Shown: positions 12,490-23,563 of the stretch, piece after piece
Layout: each line of letters begins with the position of its first letter
How positions within the stretch are numbered: the stretch's first letter is position 1
NCBI GenBank assembly: GCA_047967505.1
Contig: CM106540.1
Direction: 5' to 3' (one strand)
DNA from: Dipteris shenzhenensis
Taxonomy: Eukaryota; Polypodiophyta; Polypodiopsida; Gleicheniales
DNA length: 64,000 nucleotides
Notes under the pieces: model-generated
Seen by the model: the letters and a program-made list of their open reading frames with translations, nothing else
Databases searched by the model: none
Told to the model about the DNA's origin: nothing
Program-made: the position numbers and the translations under genes

Positions 12490-12698
12490 ACTTGTCCCAG
12501 ATTTTTGGTTAATGCAGCAGAACCTTTCCAGCACTTGAACCTATTGAACGATGTTTGACAAGAGAGCACTCAACTCATGCAGGTTAGGAGGAGGGTCAGG
12601 TCCATTGGCTACCATGATGACAAGATGACTCAATGAAGGAGAGACTCAACAAGAGAAAGCACAAGAGTACAGGACCACTGCCTAAGCTCTGATACCAA
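12490..12698 (-). mobile_element. minus-strand LTR retrotransposon 5' end (PBS and gag start)
   Basis: GCTCTGATACCAA at 12686-12698 is the reverse complement of the Met-tRNA primer-binding site TTGGTATCAGAGC. Seventy bases into the element (12615, minus) a frame opens as MVANGPDPPPNLHELSALL, typical of a gypsy gag N-terminus, and is interrupted by a stop after about 24 codons. The adjoining LTR should extend rightward from about 12700, but no second LTR copy is present to define its length. The element is truncated near 12490. Confidence 0.65.
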
Positions 12699-13267
12699 TT
12701 CTATCATATGTCTCCGTAGATCATAAGAAACCCTAAAATGGCTCATGATCATCCTCAAAAAGGTCCAAACTTCAAGAAGGTACCTCGTCACTCAAAAGGC
12801 ACTAACCTCATAGTTGATTTAGTACCTAGTGGAGGGTGGATACTATAGAGCTCGACACAAATCTCAAAAATATCAAACCCCTTATCATATGGAGGACAAG
12901 CCTCCGACAAATCAAAAAGAAATCTAAACAATGGGTAGCAAGGTTGGGAGACTTGTACCTTTTAAAGAAAATCAGCAACCATCTCCTCCTCTTCGAGATT
13001 AGCAACCAGCTTCCCTCTAGAAGAAACAAAATCTTGATCTTGTTGGCCCCTCCAAAAAATTAACCACTATAATTCCCACCAATGCCACATTATGAGAATC
13101 GACAAGCAACTCAGTTAGTATCTCTTGCAACATGATGCACAACAAGCCACCCTACCCTCTTTCCAAAGCCTCAATGGTCAAACCATTGATAAGATGTGTC
13201 GGTGAGGCGTGTTGGAAATGGTATGGTCACCCCCATATGAGGAGAGCTTGGGGGGTGAACCAAGGAG

Positions 13268-13365
13268 TGAGGTGGCTGCCACATGGCTGCCATGTAGGCA
13301 GCTTACACATGAAAGCATGAGAATGCCACATGGCAGCACATGGGCTGCCATGTGGGCAGCACATT
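13268..13365. repeat. GCTGCCACATGG-type short repeat cluster
   Basis: Words such as GGCTGCCACATGG, GCTGCCATGTAGGCAGC and GCTGCCATGTGGGCAGC recur. Many are internally palindromic (GCTGCC...GGCAGC). The cluster lies directly left of the large tandem duplication. Confidence 0.6.
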
Positions 13366-13387
13366 GAAAGGCTTACCGGGAGAAATG

Positions 13388-14288
13388 GATAAGTTCACAA
13401 ACTTGGGCTCAAACCATTTTGGTGACAATGGATTGGTGGACATTTTTCACTCTAGTGAGCTTCTATCCTATAAATGAGCTTAAAGATAATGTGACCCACG
13501 GTGACCTTTGGGTAACCCTGCAAGACAATTTCAAATACCTTTAAGTCCTACTCGCCATGGGTTCGACCTTGACCATTCGAGTATGGGTAGAGGATACTTC
13601 GTGCTTGACTGTAGATCCTGTCTGCTTGGCATCTACTTTGACCCATTTAGTGATATAAAGGGTGTCTACTAGCAGCTGCTGCACCTTAAAGCTCACCCCT
13701 TTTTGGCCGTTTGTTTACATACCTTCTCTCTGCTCCAACTAATTACAGGTGTGTCTAATAATTTAGTCATTTTCTAAAAGACCATGAATAGGAAACCTTA
13801 ACCTCTCCATCACCATATGGTGTCAGCACTTTACTGAGCTTCGCCATATGATATCACCACTTTACTATGCTGGTTACTCGGATGCAAGCCACGCAGCACA
13901 AAGCTGATATACTTTCAAGTCGGTCTCAGATGGTTCCTAGTTACATATGCACTTCCCTAAAATCGACAGTATCCTGCTGAGAATCCCTATGAATCAAAGC
14001 CTGTTGCATGGCACATATCATGGTCCATATTCTCCTATCTAAAAAAGCACCCCTCTTTAGCAGAAACCGGTGCCTTACAAAATACACAAGATGTACCCAC
14101 TGATTCGTTACTCATTACAAAATCAATGTTTTAAAAATCTTTATCTTTTCAATCTTCTACCTCCAGGCGTTGAAAGTAAAACCCTCGCAACCAAAAACCG
14201 CTCTCTAGTACACGAAAAGTGTTACAGGAATTACTGTGAGGTTCCAAGGTCCTTTGCCTTTTAAAAGGACAAATTCAAAGGTTAGTTA
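13388..14288. repeat. 0.9-kb tandem duplication, copy 1
   Basis: It begins with TTCACA-ACTTGG-CTCAAACC and ends with CAAATTCAAAGGTTAGTTATT. It is almost identical in order to 14291-15315. Copy 1 uniquely carries CATTTTTCACTCTAGTGAGC after GGATTGGTGGA, and it lacks three short segments present in copy 2. There is no coding content. Confidence 0.85.
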
Positions 14289-14290
14289 TT

Positions 14291-15315
14291 AATGGATTAG
14301 TTCACATACTTGGCCTCAAACCATTTTGGTGACAATGGATTGGTGGACAAGATAATGTGACCCACGGTGACCTTTGGGTAACCCTGCAAGACAACTTCAA
14401 ATACCTTTAAGTCCTTCTCGCCATGGGTTCGACCATCATTTTTCTATAATCTTGCAAGAGGATTCCATTTTCTTTTTGCTTGACCATCATTTTTCTATAA
14501 TCTTGCAAGAGGATTCCATTTTCTTTTTGCTTGACCATTCGAGTATGGGTAGTGGATACTTCGTGCTTGACTGTAGATCCTGTCTGCTTGGCATCTACTT
14601 TGACCCATTTAGTGATATAAACGGTGTCTACTAGCAGCTGCTGCCTCACCCCTTTTTGGCCATTTGTTTACATACCTTCTCTCTGCTCCAACTAATTACA
14701 GGTGTGTCTAATAATTTAGTCATTTTCTATTTATAGAACATAAGGACCCAATACTAAAGACCATGAATAGGAAACCTTAACCTCTCCATCACCATATGGT
14801 GTCAGCACTTCACTGAGCTTCGCCATATGGTATCACCACTTTACTATGCTGGTTACTCGGATGCAAGCCACGCAGCACAAAGCTGATATACTTTCAAGTC
14901 GGTCTCAGATGGTTCCTAGTTACATATGCACTTCCCTAAAATCGACAGTATCCTGCTGAGAATCCCTATGAATCAAAGCCTGTTGCATGGCACATATCAT
15001 GGTCCATATTCTCCTATCTAAAAAAGCACCCCTCTTTAGCAGAAACCGGTGCCTTACAAAATACACAAGATGTACCCACTAATTCGTTACTCATTACAAA
15101 AACAATGTTTTAAAAATCTTTATCTTTTCAATCTTCTACCTCCAGGCGTTGGAAGTAAAACCCTCGCAACACAGTTGGTGACCAAAAACCCCTCTCTAGT
15201 ACTTGAAAAGTGTTACAGGAATTAGCATGCAATCTGCAAATTCTCACAATTATGACTGTGAGATTCCAAGGTCCTTCTCCTTTTAAAAGGACAAATTCAA
15301 AGGTTAGTTATTAAT
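14291..15315. repeat. 0.9-kb tandem duplication, copy 2
   Basis: This is the second copy of 13388-14288. Extra segments here are the 51-bp tandem repeat at 14430-14531, about 27 bases near 14730-14757, and about 40 bases near 15215-15255. The copy ends about 230 bp before the stop codon of the DUF155 gene on the opposite strand, so it lies at or just beyond that gene's 3' end. Confidence 0.85.
14430..14531. repeat. 51-bp direct tandem repeat x2
   Basis: The unit starts GACCATCATTTTTCTATAAT and ends TTTTTGCTT. The two units look identical by eye, so this is a recent duplication nested within copy 2 only. Confidence 0.9.
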
Positions 15316-15545
15316 CTTTTTAATTATGATATATTAATCTAACACCTTTCTTCAAGTAACTGTAGTCAGTCAACAGAATCTCAATCCATTGTGGCATATC
15401 AGATACTGTTCACCCTAGTAGTTTGATTACAATTACATAGGCCAACCTCATGGGGAAAGTGAGATAAGGAACAAGGATGATTAGCCATTCACCAAGTAGC
15501 AATTTCTATGAGGAAGCATGCTCCAAAATGCTGATGGGCCTGACC

Positions 15546-15686
15546 TTAAGACACTGCAACAAGGCCCTCACGTAATATGGCATATATACTTACAGATAAT
15601 TCACAAGAAATCAAAATGATTATCAACCATTCCATAAAGTCTGACTTCCTATTTTGTAGAACTTCAAGGAAAAATTCTACATTTTT
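15546..15686 (-). CDS. DUF155 gene exon 7 (terminal)
   Basis: The acceptor GGGTGCAG leads into [15 protein letters not shown], then DFMEW and a hydrophobic transmembrane-like helix, ending LREGLVAVS and TAA. The preceding intron is 155 nt. The helix and terminus match the tail-anchor-like end expected in DUF155 proteins. Confidence 0.9.
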   Translation of the reverse strand, partial: KNVEFFLEVLQNRKSDFMEWLIIILISCELSVSIYAILREGLVAVS

Positions 15687-18600
15687 CTGCACCCAAAAAA
15701 ACAAGAGTCAGGCTCGAGAGATCAACCATCAACAAGAGTAACTTTACCCGACAGTCACACACCCAGAACAAACCAAGCCAAAAGCTAACCAGCTTTGATC
15801 ATACAGACAATGTTTAGTTAAACAATAGTTACATCCCCTACCTGGATAGTCTTCAATTTGAAGTTCATGTTTTCAAATCGATCAAACATTTCAAATTCCT
15901 CTTGAAGGTACTCCCAAATACCTGCATACCTGGCATCCTTCCAGGCAGATTCTGACCTGCAAAAGAATTGTGCCTGTCCAATTACAAAGCATGTTTTCCA
16001 ACGGAAAGAGTGTCACAACCCAGCCTCTCCACCATCATGTTGCCCAAGTCAAATGCGAAGACAAAGACAACATTTCTGTAGGTGGCACTTGCCAGTAACG
16101 CTTCTAATGCAATGTCCGCAAAAAAAGGTTTAAACCTTACTGAATGCCACCTAAATACATTAAAATAGGAAATGAAAGGGAAGGGCATCCCATGTCCATA
16201 AAGCCTGCATGAATGCACATAAACACGCAATAATCTAGCAGTAAAATCACAAAGTTTCGACTTTGTCCAGTCATAAGTCTCCACTCTCCATAACCAATAT
16301 TCAAAAAGCTCCAGTCATATGTCTCCACTCTCCATAACCAATATTCAAAAAGCTTACTCCCAATGATGTACCTGAACAGCTAGTCACAAATCTAAGCATG
16401 CACACATAAAGAGATGTGGATTTTATGGTTTGCACTGTTTCCAATGCTATTTGTTGGATATTAAGTAGTGTAATGGAAACAACCCTTGGTGCACCATTTT
16501 ATCTTAACCTAGCCCTGACTTAAACCAAAGGGGGGGAAAACTTCGTTTTTGCTCATTTGGATTAAGTAAGGGCTAGGTTAAGTACATTATCTCTATCTTC
16601 AATTGTATTCATTTGACTTGGCTATTTAGCAAATGAACAGGCTCTATGTATGTGAGTTTCGCTGCTCTCCTTCCCTGAAATTGGTAAGAGAGCAGATCCA
16701 ACCAGTCCCATTCTCATGATTCGGCACTCCTGCAGGATCTTGGTACGGCAGGCATCTTGGCTGTACGGAAATTGTACGGCTGGGCTCAAGGGCCAAGGCT
16801 GTACGGAAATGGTAAGGCTGGGCTCAAGGTCCAAGGGTCATGGTGGAGCTTAGAAACTGCGCCTGCTGCAAATTGGAGAATAATAGCCGTACGGGCGGCG
16901 TCAAAGGCCTGTAAGTTTTTTGTTTGCCCCCCAAAAAAAAACACGTACGGAATTGTATTCCGTACATGTAGGGAAAAGACGTACGGAATCCGTACGGTAC
17001 GGACGACCGTGAGGTACGGACGACCGTACACGTACAGTTCCAACTATGATTGTGGATGAAGATGCCATTGCAGTGCCAACTGCCTCTATGTGCTGCGCTG
17101 GATAGATCCTAGCTCAAATCAAGAGACACAAAGGTGGCATTGTGCTCACTTGATGCAGAGGGTACGGAAGATCCCCATGTGTTCGAACACACGTTATTCA
17201 AGGACCAAGGTAATAGAAGAGATCTGTAATTTCTAAGGCGATTATAACCTCATGGAGGTTGCTATAGCTCTCTCTTCTCACCTCATAGTCCAACGACATA
17301 CAGCAGCATCAGCTTTGCAGTAGAACTTATTTTCTATGAGACTTCAGGCAGAGCAACTTTTCATTCCGCAATAGCCTGTGGGCCTTCATGAAGAGCCAAC
17401 AGTTCAACCTTGAGAGAAGAATAACCGTGGGCAATGATAGTCCTACCAACAGGCCGCAACTTGGACGAAAACTTCACAAGGTGAAATTCGCATGTTCGCT
17501 AACATGGCAGAAGTATATACCTAGATGAATCCAGGAACATTCACAAACTCATCCTCTAAACACACAACATAGTACAGTTTCAATCTCTCGATGGTCACCC
17601 ATAAGATTGAAAATCACAAACTCCACGCCTAGCAGGGACCTGCAAAAAGACAGGTGACAGCAATGGCAGCAGCCCAAATTCAGATAGGAACTAAATAATG
17701 GCAGGGATGCTCATAGTGAGCAATGGTAGCCAACATCGACAACAACCTGAGGAGCCCCTTACAGCCTGAACAGAGTCAGCCACCGGTGCCATTGTTAGAG
17801 GGGCGGAGTACACAGCTGGAGCACATGGGCTGCTGCTGTTATTGTTGACAAAACACACGGGCTTACAAGATAGAAATGGTAGCAGAAGTGGTGATGGTTT
17901 AGAGAGCTTCTTCAGGTACAACAAGGCCTGCTGCTCACAAGAAACAGGCTGAGTGAATAGGCCAGGGCAATGTTCATGGTCGATGGCAGTACACACAAAC
18001 AAGAGAAGGCATGATGTCGATGGCAGCACCACAAGCTGACAGAAGAAATCAGTCGGACCAAGCTGAGGGCAGCGGTAAATACCATTCGTAGATTAGGCTA
18101 TGGAGGATTAGGGACGACATGAGATGATAGAGGGAGACAATTTGCACAAACTCAAAGATTTATTTCCAATCCACGAGTACATGTTTTTATAGGTAGCAAA
18201 CCTTATCTTATGACTCAGTCAAACACACTCCATGACCATCACACCAAGCCTAAACCTATTCACACTGACACAAAACCCCGTTCACACTGTAGACTCCGAT
18301 TCCAACAATACATAGTTATAGCAATCAAAGAGAATGCCCAAACTCATCATGTCAAAAATCTCAACAATACACGCTAACTTGAACAACAAGTATTAAAATG
18401 ACGTCACCACTAAGCTATGATGACCCATCATAAACTCCAGAGTCCAGCTATTTACCTTCCTGAAGGTATAAAAATTATATTGCTACAAACATGTCTGACA
18501 ACAGTTGCATAATGAAACATGCAAAGAAATATACTTTGCATCACTCCAACAATTGGGTAAGGGTACCATACCTGTCCAAAAGGCGTACTCGAAGAACAAG

Positions 18601-21600
18601 GTCTGCAAGAGTGGTATTGGCTGAAGCAACAAGCTGAAAAAGCTCCTTACGAGACATAGTGAAATTGCCAGTCTCTTCCATTCCGCTATTTAACTTGCTA
18701 AATATGTTAACCATGCCATCTGCCTGCAATTAAACGCAGAATTCAGCATGGAAAATAATATAAGTTTTGATCATACTTTGATTATAACAGCTGATCGAGT
18801 GGAATAAAGCAGCCATGCATTATTGTATTGAAACAAGGGAAAGTGAGGAAAAGAAGAGACAGGGAGAGGGATAAAGAGAAGCAAAGTAAAATTTAGACAG
18901 CGAGGCCTTTTACAAGAAGACAACACAAAACCCAATATCATGAAAGACACTGATCAATACACAAGCATCACCTGCTCTATCGGTTTAAACAATTTGGGGA
19001 CTGTTGGTAACCTAAAACACAAAAGAATTTGTGAGCCAACCCAACAGCAAGGGAAAGAAGCAGAGAGTATTTCACCTACCTTTCTAAGATGGTGTTCCAA
19101 AGCCACGCTTTGTCCAAGAATGCTACATACCACCCTGATATTGTCTAGGTCCAGATTTTGCAGGAAGATAGTGTCATAGCCTGCTTGACTCCAGGTTGGT
19201 AAAGTGGGTCTCACAACTATCTTATAATCTGCATCAGCACCACCAAAGGTCAAACACTAAAGGAAATGCTTTCCAAGCATATTTGCATTTCATTACCCCA
19301 CTTCATATCCCTCACCCCTATTGATACAACGGAAAAGGACAGAGACAAGCACGAGCATAGGGACAAAGACAAAAGAGTTGCTGGAAGCTCCACCATCAGC
19401 ATCAGGGCAACAAGCAACAAGCACAATCAAGGATCCCAAGAGTAACATCATGGCAGGTGGTATTGCGGAACATGCGTAATGCAATTAACTCACCTTGGAT
19501 ATGACATGGCCCATCAACATGCTTGGTTGAAGCTGAAGAAGCAATTAATTATTATATTAAGCACATACAAGAATATATATATGAAAATGCCCAAATAAAC
19601 CTGAATATTTCTTGGTAAATTTTCAATAGGTTTGAATGCTTTGCACAAGGGCAAAAACAGAGGTTTCATGAATTAGGTGAGGTAATCAGCAAGGAAACTC
19701 AAAAATAAGAATGGCATTAATGCCATTCAGCTTTTTGAGGCAAAGCATGGCTGTAACCATTATGGAGCTAGGGCATAGCTTTAATATTCAATTCGCAGCA
19801 AATCTGAGTCTTAGCACTTCAAAACGATTTCTAATACTAGCTGGAAACTCCAATCAGCAATCATAATTCAACGTTGGAGCTGGTACATGAATCGCCATGA
19901 AGAGAGAGAGTGACTTGGAGGGAAGGGGAGAGAGAGCACTGCAAAAGGCCAAAAAGAAGGGCTGCCCCCCCCCCCCAAAGGTCTTTTATTGCAATAGAAC
20001 AAACTTTGTACAACTGGCTTTGAGAGAGCATAAGACTGAAAACAACTCTTGAATCGATCTAGGAGGCCTAGGGCCTTTCTTTTATAGACTAGGCCTAGCA
20101 AAAAGCTAGGGCCTACTTTCTAAAAGCTAATTTTACATAAAAGCCAAGCTTTATAGGCTTTCTTTTTAAATTTGGTGCTTTTGTCGCCTTTTTTATCTCA
20201 TGGGCCCTCCTACCAAAGAGGCGCCCCCTTGTCCATGCTTTTAGGCCTCAAGGGACCTATTTTTTGTGCTTTTCTCCCCACTCTTGGGTCCTTTTTGCAC
20301 TCTCTTATGTCCTACACATTGCACAAACAAGTTCCAACACTTTAACCCATTAGACGTTAGCAAATGCATGCATTCCTAGTTCTTGGACTAATCCTAGTCC
20401 CTTGTGGACGTCCCCACAATTGCCTTTTACCAATGCAAAGCAAAAATTTAAAAAAATAAAACTTATTCTAGTTAACTAAAGTCAACTTTCTTTGACCGTA
20501 GTCAATCTCATAAAGACTCCTCTATTATTAGACTCCTCTATTATTAGACTCCTCTACTTTTCTTGGGAGAAATACCAATTGGTGACATCCCCTCGGCTTC
20601 AAATCAGTTGTCCACAACTGACAAGCTTCTTGATATAGCTGTAAAACTTGAGGATACCTCCTCTCTTGGCATCAATTACCTAATAGGTCTGGTATTTGGC
20701 AAGATACGTACAGATAAACTTGCCTCTGGAGGCTTTTCTTCTCTGTGCAGTACGCACTCTGTTCTTGTTAGAGAATCTCCTCCATCTCTGCCACCTTAGG
20801 TGGCTCTTGGATTTTGGTAACTTCCAATCGTTGACTTGGATCGATCTTGTGGCATTCTCTGCTCCTTTTGGCCGACTAACCTTCCAGGGCACTAGACAAC
20901 CACACGCCCTCTTTCTGCATCTAAAACAATTGCTTTCCATACGGAGATTCTTGTTTTTCTTTGTCATTTCCTGCTCTTTAAGAACATTGGGCAGCCATAG
21001 GCCCTTCTTTTTCTTGGTGTTTCTTGCTCTTTAAGAGCACTAGGCAGCCATACGCCCTTCTTTTCTTGGCAAATTCAGACCCCTTTTTTTCCTTGGCAAA
21101 TCCAGCCGTTGTTTCCTGTGGAGTTGACGGTTTTGCCTTCCGTGGGCCTTGACTCTTGCCATTTATGCTGGTGGTGGAAGGAAAGTGTTCCAAAAGAGTC
21201 CATAAGACTCTAATAATAGAAATCCATCAGTTTTTCCATACTCTAGCTATCATCTTTCTTGCAAATAACACTACAGTTTCGTAATAAGACGGGCTGCTTC
21301 TTCCAAGGGCTTTGTTTTCCTCTCGGCTTCTTTGGCTACAACTCGACCTTTAATTCCCAAATATGGGAAAGAAACACTTGGCCAATGATCATTTGTACCG
21401 ATACTTGAACGCATCAGTCTGAAAACACTTCGCATTTTTTAGTAGTGTTTCCTTGAAATAAATTCAAGAACCCAATCCATTGTTCTCCTTGCATTGCCAT
21501 ACAAGGGTTAGATCTTCATAAGGCAAACCTTATCAACATAAAAGAGATACTTAGCCTTAATAAAATTGTTTCTTGAAATCTTTCCATATCCTCTTTCTTT

Positions 21601-23514
21601 GAGAATCCTCTCAAATCTTTCTCAATGAAGTGATAAACTCCATACCGAACTCTTTCAAGTATTGTAAAGCTCAATCTTGGAAAAGTAGTCGGCACAGAAA
21701 TTCCACATACATCCACTTCTAGATTCTTCACAAAAGGACAATCCTTGTTGATGACTCCCCATACAAGGCTTGCATTAGCCCTCCATCAAATTGCATATTT
21801 CCTTCAACGTTTGATGTACAAGACAAGGATGATAATATTCTACTGAGAGAGTTGATGCCGTACTTACTACAGCTCGATGAAACTAAAGATGTGCGCAGCA
21901 TGATTGAGACAAATTGGTATAGACAATTACCTATGATGGAGGGGCGTAAGGATTTCAACCTTGTCTAGAAAGTAATTGATGAATGGAGGGAGGAAATTCA
22001 TGCATGGTCAAGAATGGAATATAAAACAAGAAATGTGCATTGGAGAATATCTGCAATTCTATTCACTGATCTGGTGCTCCCTTATACATTAAATATCTTC
22101 CTACAAAACACTTACCATGTTGGTCAGACAAATTGAGAGGGTTCTCAAACTGACATATAACTGACGTAAAACTCAGTCGCTTTGGCCATAGTAATCCATG
22201 AGAAATCATAAGAGTTCTTGTATAAAACAAATCCCAATGGAGACTATTGAATAATAGAATCCTAAAGAAAATACTGAGCCAATAGTGACGACATAGAATC
22301 CTGCCATCATAAAGTAATAAACTCCATACCGAACTCTTTCAAGTATTGTAAAGCTCAGTCTTGGAAGTTCCTTTGAAAAGAACTGTGCATTGGAATATCT
22401 GCAATTCTATTCACTGATCTGGTGCTCCCTTATACATTAAATATCTTCCTACAAAACACTTACCGAGTCGGTCAGACAAACTGAGAGGGTTCTCAAACTG
22501 ACAGATGAACTGTAAAACTCAGTCACTTTGGCCATAGTAATCCATGAGAAACCATAAGAGTTCTTGTATAAAACAAATCCCAATGGAGACTATTGAATAA
22601 TAGAATCCTAAAGAAAATACTGAGCCAATAGTGACGACAGAGAATCCTGTCATCATAAAATAAGCTGGTTCTTAAGAGCTTCTGTTTATTCGATACACAA
22701 TTCCCAATAAGGGGACTGTGGAATGATAAAAATCCTAACTTGGTCAATGATGACCATATTCAATACAATTATATAGAGAGCTGGTACTTGAGCTTGTCAT
22801 GCTCCACAAGGAAACAACAAAACTGAATTTCATAACTGAAATCCTCTGAAATGAGATCGCTGCAAACATGTAACTGTGTTATAATGGAATAAAATCATAT
22901 CCATGACTTCAACTGGGATATAAGCTTAGAACATACTACCCGCAAGTGGGTCTTGTCCTCAAATCTACAAGGTACGTATTCTCTCCTGTATGAGAACTCT
23001 TAAAGCTATGCTTGAATCATATTAACTAGGGGCTTTGGAGCTAATTGAGAGACTAATTTTTGCACTTGATAAAACCATGGATCATCTAAGGTCCAACTGT
23101 GTATTTCTCAATATCCATAAAGGACATCCATATTGTGAGTCCCTAATTTGGACCAAACAAAAGATGTTTCATAATAAAACTGAAATGCTTCGAATATTAT
23201 ATACTAGAATATGTCCAATCGTACAAATTTAGATTTTTTGTTGTTCTAGAAAAAATAGGTAAACAAAAACTTTTACGAAAAACAAAAGGAAGACATACTT
23301 AGGAAGCAAAGCAACACTTAGGTCGTCATCAGTGCCCAAGCATAAGCAGCTATACTAGGTTTCTAAAGACCCGCGGAGTCTCTTGGGCAAACCCAGTGCT
23401 TACTAAAATACGTCAAATAAACAAAAGAGAATGAAAACAAGAAATAAAGAAGAAAGAAAGAAGGTGACTAAGCAAAAATAAACAAGCAAGTCAAGAAACA
23501 AAATCTTCCAAAAT

Positions 23515-23563
<49 letters not shown>

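Noticed and set aside
13268-13365. CRISPR-like short repeats
   Set aside because: The units are irregular and contiguous, without uniform spacers, and the context is a plant nuclear genome.
14374-14649. Repeated peptide frames on both strands
   Set aside because: The 51-bp tandem repeat is a multiple of three and trivially opens both strands; not conserved in the other 0.9-kb copy.
15982-16328. Two minus-strand frames between exons 5 and 6
   Set aside because: They are not DUF155-like, they overlap the 43-bp repeat, and they lie in the intron implied by the splice signals.
19293-19484. Hydrophobic 63-codon minus-strand frame upstream of exon 4
   Set aside because: It is not similar to the DUF155 family, and exon 3 to exon 4 joins directly with correct phase; the frame is intronic.
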